From NCBI GenBank assembly GCA_030705945.1, contig JAUZPS010000068.1:1-13143 (forward strand): a stretch of DNA of 13,143 nucleotides. Reading direction: 5' to 3'. Below the pieces are notes generated by a model. The model worked only from the letters and a program-made list of their open reading frames with translations. It was not told the origin of the DNA and made no database searches. The translations under genes were made by a program, and so were the position numbers. Shown piece after piece: positions 1-5,733 of this stretch. Position 1 is the first letter of the stretch. Every line of letters starts with the position of its first letter. This stretch comes from Bacillota bacterium. GTDB taxonomy: Bacteria; Bacillota; Clostridia; Acetivibrionales; DSM-2933.

Positions 1-687
1 AGATTCTACTTCCAAGTCCATATCCTTTAAACTATGGATTACTCTATAATCAATTATATTGAAATCTTTATTAATAATGTTTGAGTTAAAAAAATCTGTC
101 AATTGAGGAATTAGATCGTAGTTGCTAATTTTTGTAGAGCCATGGTCAATCAAATCTTCTGCTGTATATTCATCATTAATTTTCATACTCGCCGGAAGCT
201 TTATTAAGGAAGGATTTAGTATTTGACCACTATAGTAGTTTCGTAAATAGTCTTCAACCCATTCTTCTACTTCATAAGTCCCTCTCTTTATAGAAATTCC
301 GTCAAAAATTAAATCTCTGTCAAAGTCAATTGATCTTCCACCAAAGGTGATTTCAACGATAGGCTGTTCATCTTGTCCCATTAGCTTTACGGTGTATTCT
401 TTGTCCCATTTCTCAGTGTTCTTTGAATATGACTGTGACTTTATGTATTGTAGGAATTCTTTTATAAGATATTGGTTATCATTTTTAACTTCCTGATTAG
501 TTGGGATATTTCTTAGTATTATATACTTTACTTTTAATGAGGAGCCACTTTTACTTTGTGTTACAATTTTGGCAGTTGGATGTAGAGCGCTGCTTTTTGG
601 AGATCGTTTGGCAGGCGCCGGGGTATTTGAGCATGAGCATAAAATCATTAATGCAATTAAAATACAAATAACTAAGCATTTATTCAT
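1..687 (-). CDS. Putative lipoprotein, function unknown (partial, C-terminus beyond left edge)
   Basis: The reading frame is open from the ATG at 687 to the window edge, 229 codons without a stop. The start is set by a GGTG Shine-Dalgarno-like sequence just upstream (about 694-697). The N-terminus reads MNKCLVICILIALMILCSCS: a short hydrophobic segment followed by L-C-S-C, which fits a lipobox with Cys19 as the lipidated residue. A low-complexity Pro/Ser/Lys stretch follows (about residues 21-50), then a mixed alpha/beta-looking domain rich in Asp, Ile and Tyr with no motif I recognise. The product is probably anchored to the outer face of the membrane. The next gene upstream on this strand ends 380 nt away behind a hairpin, so it probably has its own promoter. 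A repeat element lies about 50 nt upstream of its start. The coding call is firm and the lipoprotein call likely; no function is assigned. Confidence 0.8.
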   Translation of the reverse strand, partial: MNKCLVICILIALMILCSCSNTPAPAKRSPKSSALHPTAKIVTQSKSGSSLKVKYIILRNIPTNQEVKNDNQYLIKEFLQYIKSQSYSKNTEKWDKEYTVKLMGQDEQPIVEITFGGRSIDFDRDLIFDGISIKRGTYEVEEWVEDYLRNYYSGQILNPSLIKLPASMKINDEYTAEDLIDHGSTKISNYDLIPQLTDFFNSNIINKDFNIIDYRVIHSLKDMDLEVES

Positions 688-1036
688 TATTTCACCTATT
701 TGATTTTATAGTAAAATTAAGGGTTTTATCTTATTAGGGCGTTTCAAAAAATTCCTTGTTCAAGTTTATATCACTAAAACCTATTATATCAAGTTTTTGA
801 AACGACCAGTTGCTAAGTTTTTTTATGATACTACCTTGAATGAGTAACTTAAAATTTACAATAATCTTTTTAAAGTCATTGTATAACAATTCTGACAGCA
901 GAAGGTTAATAAAAAGTTAACAAATATTACAAAATAATTAAAATATGGGGAATGTCAGAAGGAAAATCATAGATTAATAATGATTTGAATATAGAAAACC
1001 ATGTTTTGAAAGTAGAATTCATTGCTTTAGTTGTAG
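688..1036. other. Intergenic region with one palindromic repeat
   Basis: About 350 nt without a convincing gene lie between the lipoprotein start and the hairpin behind the CBM25-like gene. It holds one copy of the 100-bp repeat family (737-835). The rest, 836-1036, is A+T-rich; I found no ORF with a ribosome binding site and no clear consensus promoter. The promoter of the lipoprotein gene must lie here or inside the repeat. Confidence 0.6.
737..835 (-). repeat. 100-bp palindromic repeat family 2, copy 1
   Basis: Read on the minus strand it starts GGTAGTATCA and ends GAAACGCCC. The core at 740-804 begins CGTTTCAAAAA and ends with the inverse TTTTTTGAAACG, so the RNA or single-stranded DNA folds into a long hairpin. 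The same sequence recurs at 7696-7795, 11133-11233 and, more diverged, at 11597-11715. A TA at 735-736 borders the left side. It probably belongs to a small non-autonomous mobile or palindromic repeat family; no ORF fits inside. Confidence 0.85.
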
Positions 1037-1070
1037 AATTAATAGGCAGCCTTACGGCTACCTATTAATT
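1037..1070 (-). terminator. Hairpin overlapping the CBM25-like gene stop codon
   Basis: A 10-bp arm AATTAATAGG (1037-1046) pairs with CCTATTAATT (1061-1070). After one mismatch the stem continues with AGCC/GGCT around a TTAC loop. It overlaps the TAA stop (1069-1071) of the minus-strand gene. The U-tract on that strand is weak (TTAATTCT), so it may be a poor intrinsic terminator or a 3'-end stabiliser. Confidence 0.6.
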
Positions 1071-1488
1071 ATTGGATATAAAAGCTATAGTTTTTCCCTG
1101 TATTATTATCCCAGTTATCTGAATTGTCCTTAAAAACAACATTTATCTGCTCATTGTCTTTTGCGGGGATAGATAATTCATACGTATGTTGGTTGGTACT
1201 ATTCATAGGGTAAGTTGAGATGTTCTGCCAGTTTTTGTTGTCACCAAAGCCTACTACTGCAAATACTTCATTTGCGCCGCTTTTTGCAAGCAGCCCGCTA
1301 TAAGTCAGTTTTACTTTGTCTCCTACAGTTGAAAACGAAACACCTTTTGAATAGTTATCATATAATATTTCATCTGCAAGCTCTACATTAAAACTTTCAC
1401 ATCCGCATTCGTTACATCCAGATGATTTGCAATCAGCATTAATTACAGGCGCTTTGCTATTAATTCCGAAGAATTCAAGTATACCCAT
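1069..1488 (-). CDS. Small CBM25-like carbohydrate-binding protein with N-terminal cysteine cluster
   Basis: A 139-residue protein without signal peptide or membrane segment, so probably cytoplasmic. I chose the ATG at 1488 because GGGAGG (1496-1501) lies 7 nt upstream; a longer frame starting at 1506 would begin upstream of this site. Residues 57-139 look like a CBM25/CBM53 starch-binding module: VKLTYSG, W87, a Met/Thr-rich stretch, then a beta-sandwich end with VVFKDNSDNWDNNTGKNYSF, the family's usual 'F.D....WDNN.G.NY' close. Residues 20-30 hold four cysteines spaced C-x4-C-x2-C-x-C, which could bind a metal or form disulfides. Family members bind alpha-glucans, so an intracellular role with glycogen is possible, but nothing nearby confirms it. 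A TATAAT-like box lies on this strand at 1525-1530 without a clear -35. The fold call is fairly good; the function is inferred. Confidence 0.8.
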   Translation of the reverse strand: MGILEFFGINSKAPVINADCKSSGCNECGCESFNVELADEILYDNYSKGVSFSTVGDKVKLTYSGLLAKSGANEVFAVVGFGDNKNWQNISTYPMNSTNQHTYELSIPAKDNEQINVVFKDNSDNWDNNTGKNYSFYIQ

Positions 1489-1670
1489 TCTTCTACCTCC
1501 CAACAAATTATATTTTTTAAACCCATTATAGTTTTTACAAATTATAAAAAATTATCTGAAAACAATTATGGTAAATTTGAAAGAATATGAATCTATAGGC
1601 CGAACTATATAAAAACTTTACAGTTCTATATCTATGAATGGATAAATGATACGAATAATGAAAATTTTGT

Positions 1671-1699
1671 TTGACATCAGTGAAAGTATGTGGTATTAT
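1671..1699 (+). promoter_or_regulatory. Sigma-A-type promoter of the EF-G leader
   Basis: TTGACA at 1671-1676, a 17-nt spacer, then TATTAT at 1694-1699. The expected transcript start is near 1706, about 85 nt before the leader peptide. A perfect -35, ideal spacing and a 5/6 match at -10 make this a strong call. Confidence 0.85.
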
Positions 1700-1790
1700 A
1701 AAAAATGTGTGCCTAAAAATATGTTGGTGTCTATAATAAAATACGCCAATAAAGATATTATTTTGTTGGATTAAAAGGAGGATTAAGATA

Positions 1791-1925
1791 ATGCAAAGAT
1801 TATGTATGCTATGTTTTTACAATAATAAGACATTATTTTCCCAAAGCATTAATACTGATATGCATTGGCTTAATTTCCTATTGCCTAAAGGACGGCATCA
1901 TTTATGTCGCGTTGGATCTGGCTGA
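1791..1925 (+). CDS. 44-residue leader peptide upstream of the EF-G paralogue
   Basis: The ATG follows AAAAGGAGG (1773-1781) at 9 nt, one of the best ribosome binding sites in the window. The frame runs 44 codons to TGA (1923-1925). It begins MQRLCMLCFYNN and ends LPKGRHHLCRVGSG. It is followed within 40 nt by an intrinsic terminator (1966-2010) and then the EF-G gene. This order (promoter, translated leader, terminator, translation-factor gene) is the layout known from tet(M) and other ribosome-protection or ribosome-targeted resistance genes, where slowed leader translation prevents terminator formation. A hairpin, GTTGGATCTGG...CCAAC (1911-1935), covers the leader stop codon. The segment GGCTTAAT inside the leader (1867-1874) can pair with GTTAAGTC in the terminator 5' arm (1969-1976, with G.U pairs), a possible antiterminator. 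Translation is strongly suggested; the regulation is inferred from architecture. Confidence 0.7.
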   Translation: MQRLCMLCFYNNKTLFSQSINTDMHWLNFLLPKGRHHLCRVGSG

Positions 1926-1965
1926 TCGGACCAACATATACATAGAGTGAGTAAAAGCAATATCT

Positions 1966-2010
1966 GCGGTTAAGTCAATTAACAAATGACTTAACCGCTT
2001 TTTTATTTTT
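1966..2010 (+). terminator. Intrinsic terminator (attenuator) before the EF-G gene
   Basis: A perfect 12-bp stem, GCGGTTAAGTCA (1966-1977) with TGACTTAACCGC (1987-1998), a 9-nt loop and a T-rich tail TTTTTTTTATTTTT (1999-2010 region). It lies between promoter and gene, so it must be read through for EF-G expression, which marks it as an attenuator rather than a gene-end terminator. Confidence 0.88.
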
Positions 2011-2018
2011 AGGCGCGC

Positions 2019-2123
2019 TATATAAAAAGCAATTAATCTTTTACATTTGCCTATCACAAAATAACGTTAAAGCGTTCGTTATTTTGCTCCGTCAAATGTA
2101 AGATTAATAGTGCTTTTTATATA
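2019..2123 (+). repeat. 101-bp palindromic element family 1, copy A
   Basis: The element proper is 2021-2121, with TA on both sides (2019-2020 and 2122-2123). Its ends TATAAAAAGC and GCTTTTTATA are inverted repeats, and the interior (TTACATTTG...CAAATGTAA, CAAAATAACG...CGTTATTTTG) continues the palindrome almost to the centre. It is identical in reverse orientation to copy C at 11288-11392 and similar to copy B at 7871-7968. It sits between the attenuator terminator and the EF-G ribosome binding site, so the EF-G mRNA would carry this hairpin directly before its start. Confidence 0.92.
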
Positions 2124-2149
2124 TATTAAACGTAACAGGAGAGATTTGT

Positions 2150-4219
2150 ATGAAAAGGCAATTTAGTTTGGAGAATACCAGAAATATTGGCATCATGGCT
2201 CATATTGATGCCGGAAAGACTACCACAACAGAGCGAATTTTGTTCTATACAGGCAGACTTCACCGTATGGGCGAGGTTCATGATGGAAGCGCAGTCATGG
2301 ACTATTTGAAGCAGGAGCGAGATAGAGGTATCACAATTACTTCAGCAGCGACTACGGCAGAATGGAAAGGGTATAGAATTAATATTATTGATACTCCAGG
2401 GCATGTAGACTTTACAGTTGAAGTGGAAAGATCACTGCGTGTTTTAGATGGTTCAGTAACATTATTTTGCGCTAAAGGCGGGGTGGAGCCTCAATCTGAA
2501 ACAGTATGGAGGCAGGCTGACAACTATGGTGTGCCTCGAATTGCTTTCGTCAATAAAATGGATATATTAGGAGCAGATTTTTTTAATTGTGTTAACATGA
2601 TGAAGGAAAGGTTAAAGACAAATGCTATACCGATTCAACTTCCTATAGGTAAGGAAGATTCATTCTGCGGGATAGTGGACCTAATTGCATTAAAGGCTTA
2701 TTTTTATAGAGATGATTTAGGAAAAGTCATAGAAGAGGGATTAATACCAGAAGATATGATGAATATTGTTGATAGATACCGCGCAATTCTTATGGAAACA
2801 GTTGCAGAACAAAGAGAAGATCTGATGATAAAGTATCTTGCAGGAGAGTTATTTACAATTGAAGAGATTAAAGAAGCCCTGCGAGAAGCAACCATTGCTG
2901 CAGCAATAACTCCGGTGCTCTGCGGTTCGGCTTACAAAAATAAAGGTGTTCAGCAGTTGTTAGATGCGGTGATCGATTATCTTCCATCGCCATTAGATGT
3001 TGGCCCAATAAAAGGGGCAGCTACGGATGGAGAAACTGAAATAGAAAGATTTGCGGATGACCAGGGACCATTTTCAGCGCTTGCGTTCAAAATTATCACG
3101 GATAGTTATATCGGTAAGTTATGCTTTATTAGAGTGTATTCTGGAACATTAAAGGCTGGATCCTACGTGTATAATTCCTCCAAAGGCAAAAGAGAGAGGG
3201 TTGGCAGGATCTTGCAAATGCATGCAAACATCAGAGAGGACATTGAAATGGTTCATGCTGGTGATATTGCAGCTATTATTGGATTAAAGGACACAACAAC
3301 AGGAGACACCTTATGTTCGGAAGAAGATGCTGTAATTCTTGAATCGATGGAATTTCCAGAACCGGTGATTGCTGTTGCTGTTGAGCCTAAGACCAAGGAT
3401 GATCAGAATAAAATGAGCATAGCTTTACGTAAATTATCAGAAGAAGATCCTACTTTTAGGGTTCATACTGATATAGAAACAGGTCAAACTATTATTGAAG
3501 GAATGGGAGAGCTTCACCTTGAAATAATCGTAGACCGCATGTTGACTGAGTTTAATGTAGAGGCTATTGTTGGTAAACCTAGAGTGGCTTACAAGGAAAC
3601 CATCCGTAAGAAAGTCAAAGCGGAAGGTAAGTTGGTTAAGCAGACTGGCGGGGGTGGCCAATATGCTCACTGTGTGTTAGAAATTGAACCCATGATACTT
3701 GGTGGTGGTTTTGAATTTGTTTCTAAAATTACAGGCGGAGTTATTCCAAAAGAATATATAGGTCCTGTTGAAGCTGGTATCAGGGATGCTTTGAATTGTG
3801 GCGTCCTTGGAGGATATAATGTGGTGGATGTACGGGTTACCCTAATAGATGGTTCATATCATGAAGTGGATTCCTCAGAAATGGCTTTTCGTACCGCCGG
3901 TTCCATGGCCTTTAAAGAAGGATGCCGAAAAGCGGATCCAGTATTGTTGGAACCAATTATGAGAGTTGATGTATCAGTTCCAGAAGAGTATACCGGTGAA
4001 GGGATAAGCGAGATCAATGTCAGACGGGGCAGGATAGAGGGAATAGAAGGGAGATCAGGTTATCAAATGATCAGAGCCAATGCTCCTCTATCTGAAATGT
4101 TTGGATTCTCAACACCCCTACGCTCCAAAACACAGGGACGTGGAACTTTCAGTATGCAGACCAGTCACTTTGAGGAAGTACCTAAAAGCATCAAGGACTT
4201 AGTTTTAGGTAAAACATAG
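2150..4219 (+). CDS. Elongation factor G paralogue (ribosomal translocase GTPase)
   Basis: A 689-residue protein close to the usual EF-G length (about 690-700). It would bind GTP and drive tRNA-mRNA translocation on the ribosome in the cytoplasm. G1 AHIDAGKTTT (17-26), switch I RGITITSAATT (59-69), G3 DTPGHVDF (81-88), G4 NKMD (135-138) and G5 GSAY (259-262) are all present. Domain II follows (about 305-400), then domain III (GMGELHLEI, 451-459), domain IV and domain V. Domain IV carries the tip region YHEVDSSEMAFRTAGSMAFK (570-589). The loop at 500-507 reads GGGGQYAH where bacterial EF-G usually has GGRGQYGH. The ATG has AGGAGAG (2137-2143) 6 nt upstream. There are no rpsL, rpsG or tuf neighbours, as the main fusA normally has, and it has its own leader and attenuator, so I infer a second, conditionally expressed EF-G. 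It is longer than Tet(M)-type protection proteins (about 640) and matches EF-G better. A convergent channel gene lies downstream. Confidence 0.93.
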   Translation: MKRQFSLENTRNIGIMAHIDAGKTTTTERILFYTGRLHRMGEVHDGSAVMDYLKQERDRGITITSAATTAEWKGYRINIIDTPGHVDFTVEVERSLRVLDGSVTLFCAKGGVEPQSETVWRQADNYGVPRIAFVNKMDILGADFFNCVNMMKERLKTNAIPIQLPIGKEDSFCGIVDLIALKAYFYRDDLGKVIEEGLIPEDMMNIVDRYRAILMETVAEQREDLMIKYLAGELFTIEEIKEALREATIAAAITPVLCGSAYKNKGVQQLLDAVIDYLPSPLDVGPIKGAATDGETEIERFADDQGPFSALAFKIITDSYIGKLCFIRVYSGTLKAGSYVYNSSKGKRERVGRILQMHANIREDIEMVHAGDIAAIIGLKDTTTGDTLCSEEDAVILESMEFPEPVIAVAVEPKTKDDQNKMSIALRKLSEEDPTFRVHTDIETGQTIIEGMGELHLEIIVDRMLTEFNVEAIVGKPRVAYKETIRKKVKAEGKLVKQTGGGGQYAHCVLEIEPMILGGGFEFVSKITGGVIPKEYIGPVEAGIRDALNCGVLGGYNVVDVRVTLIDGSYHEVDSSEMAFRTAGSMAFKEGCRKADPVLLEPIMRVDVSVPEEYTGEGISEINVRRGRIEGIEGRSGYQMIRANAPLSEMFGFSTPLRSKTQGRGTFSMQTSHFEEVPKSIKDLVLGKT

Positions 4220-4248
4220 CATTTTCTGCAGAGATATGGGAAGATATA

Positions 4249-4330
4249 TAAGTTGCGAAAAAGATTTTACATTAAAAATGCAGTTAATACGTCTGCATTT
4301 TACTATCAAATGTGAACTTTTCGCAACTTA
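4249..4330. repeat. 80-bp palindromic repeat family 3, copy a (also likely bidirectional terminator)
   Basis: ATAAGTTGCGAAAA at the left (from 4248) is the exact inverse of TTTTCGCAACTTAT at the right (to 4331). Inside, AAAATGCAG (4275-4283) pairs with CTGCATTTT (4293-4301), and the remaining arms pair with few bulges. TA borders both ends (4249-4250, 4329-4330). A second copy lies at 5461-5538 on the other side of the channel gene. It fills the gap between two convergent genes and is the only strong hairpin there, so it may serve as terminator for both. The TAA stop of the channel gene (4328-4330) is made partly of the element edge. Confidence 0.87.
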
Positions 4331-5374
4331 TGCCAGTTCCAAATTCATTTCCGCCAGCTTATACAGAATCTTGAGATTGATTTCTTCCTGAGCCTCAAGA
4401 TATTTCTCCCATTCAGTTGTTCGTGTAAAAAAGTAAAATAGAATTCCCATAGAACCTTTTTCAAACCTTTCTAAGCGAACAATAATTGTTTCTGGATGTA
4501 CTTCCGGGTGATTCTTTAAATGTGTTTTGAAGTATTCTAAAAAATTCTTTATTTTATATGGCTCATAATTATATTTCAGGTTGATTGTAAAGGTCAGCCT
4601 TCGCTTTCCCATACGTGACCAGTTGGTAATGGACTGATTGCTTATTACCGAGTTTGGAATTGTGACGACTGCTTGCTCAAAGGTTCTAATTCTTGTGCTG
4701 CGAAAACCAATTTCTTCCACTAGCCCCTCTATACCTGAAGTCGAAATCCAATCTCCGATTTTAAAAGTTTTGTCAAACATTATGGTTATACTGCCAAATA
4801 AATTGGCAACAGTATCCTTGGCCGCTAACGCAAAGGCTAAGCCTCCTAGACCGAGGCCTGCCAGAAGACCTCCTATGTTAACATACCATTCCTGAATAAT
4901 TGTAACAAAGCCAATAACCAATATTAAAGCTTTAATACTTTTCCTGAGAAAGAGCAGAAGCATGTTATCCAGCTTAGCGTCATTTTTATGATTGACCTTT
5001 TCCAACAGCAGAACCAATAAATCTGATACCTGGTAAGAGGCTCTGATAATCGTATAGATTACAAGGGAACGAAAAATACGATTTACCAGAAATTGAGATT
5101 TTTCAGGAAGATCCAATATTAAGGTTGCCAGCCAAGCTCCTGCAACAACAATCAGGAAGCGAACGGGAGTTTCTAAAATACTGGTAAAATATCCGTTAAA
5201 ACTATCTGCTACATTTGCAGTGATCTTTTTTATAAACCGGAAAACTACCTTTACAAAGATCTGACGCATAACCAATGAAAGCAGTATGACAAAAATCGCT
5301 AATGCAAGCTTTTCCAGTTTTGTATCAAAAACAGAGTATTCAATAATTGATTTAAGTTCTGCCCATAGCTGCAT
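4328..5374 (-). CDS. MscS-family small-conductance mechanosensitive channel
   Basis: A 348-residue membrane protein if translation starts at the ATG at 5374, which has GGAG 11 nt upstream. A frame-consistent GTG at 5401 would add nine residues but lacks a ribosome binding site. Several hydrophobic segments (about 22-38, 70-88, 100-124, 145-163) precede the glycine/alanine-rich pore helix at 168-198 (GGLLAGLGLGGLAFALAAKD then NLFGSITIMFDK). The MscS beta domain follows: FKIGDWI, GLVEEIGFRSTRIRTFE, VTIPNS. Family members open under membrane tension to release solutes during osmotic downshock. The protein ends ...KLAEMNLELA, where relatives I know normally go on for ten or more residues of the 'FAFPTQTVYL' kind. 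The stop codon coincides with the edge of a palindromic element, so slight C-terminal truncation is possible. It is convergent with the EF-G gene and apparently monocistronic. Confidence 0.93.
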   Translation of the reverse strand: MQLWAELKSIIEYSVFDTKLEKLALAIFVILLSLVMRQIFVKVVFRFIKKITANVADSFNGYFTSILETPVRFLIVVAGAWLATLILDLPEKSQFLVNRIFRSLVIYTIIRASYQVSDLLVLLLEKVNHKNDAKLDNMLLLFLRKSIKALILVIGFVTIIQEWYVNIGGLLAGLGLGGLAFALAAKDTVANLFGSITIMFDKTFKIGDWISTSGIEGLVEEIGFRSTRIRTFEQAVVTIPNSVISNQSITNWSRMGKRRLTFTINLKYNYEPYKIKNFLEYFKTHLKNHPEVHPETIIVRLERFEKGSMGILFYFFTRTTEWEKYLEAQEEINLKILYKLAEMNLELA

Positions 5375-5460
5375 GGTTTCCGCCACTCCAAACACAAACA
5401 CTCATTTTAAGAGATATGCGGATTAATATGTTTATATGCTATCTATCACACATCGTATTT

Positions 5461-5538
5461 TAAGTGAAAAGTTCTCATTAGAGCCGCTAACATTGTTGTC
5501 TGCATTTTACTATCAAAGCTGAACTTTTCGCAACTTAT
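5461..5538. repeat. 80-bp palindromic repeat family 3, copy b
   Basis: The right half (TCTGCATTTTACTATCAAA to CGCAACTTAT) matches copy a almost base for base. The left end, TAAGTGAAAAGTTC, matches the inverse of the right end except for a 3-nt gap (TTGC reduced), and the middle has diverged. TA borders both ends (5461-5462, 5536-5537). It is an older or decayed member of the family, lying just upstream of the channel gene. Confidence 0.8.
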
Positions 5539-5547
5539 GAATCAAGG

Positions 5548-5601
5548 TATATATTTTGCAAAATAAAAAATGAATGTAAATTGTCTATTGCAAAATATAT
5601 A
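5548..5601. repeat. 54-bp inverted repeat (14-bp perfect arms)
   Basis: TATATATTTTGCAA (5548-5561) and TTGCAAAATATATA (5588-5601) are exact inverses around a 26-nt spacer. The outermost dinucleotides are TA, as in the other palindromic elements here. Only one copy is in the window, so its being a repeat family member is an inference. Confidence 0.65.
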
Positions 5602-5635
5602 ATAAAAGTAATTTTTAATTTGGTTATCTATGTAT

Positions 5636-5665
5636 AAAAGCTACCCAATTTTTTAGGTAGCTTTT
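5636..5665 (-). terminator. Intrinsic terminator of the X-dockerin gene
   Basis: AAAAGCTACC (5636-5645) pairs perfectly with GGTAGCTTTT (5656-5665) around a 10-nt A/T-rich loop. It lies about 70 nt downstream of the stop of the minus-strand gene. A-tracts and T-tracts flank both sides, so it could work in either direction. Confidence 0.8.
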
Positions 5666-5733
5666 AATATTATAACATTATAATTAAAATTATGAGGAAA
5701 AATTTAATTTTCTATATAGCGCGGAGTCTGGCT

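Larger units (their letters stand above)
5402..5733. other. Intergenic region between channel and X-dockerin genes
   Basis: About 330 nt with no gene. It contains family 3 copy b, a separate 54-bp perfect inverted repeat and a hairpin terminator, listed separately. The promoter of the minus-strand channel gene should lie in 5402-5470; I see no good consensus there. Confidence 0.6.

Noticed and set aside
2150..4219. Tet(M)-type ribosome protection gene
   Set aside because: Length (689), switch and domain IV motifs (GGGGQYAH, YHEVDSSEMAF) match EF-G; protection proteins are about 50 residues shorter and differ in domain IV. Only the leader layout is similar.
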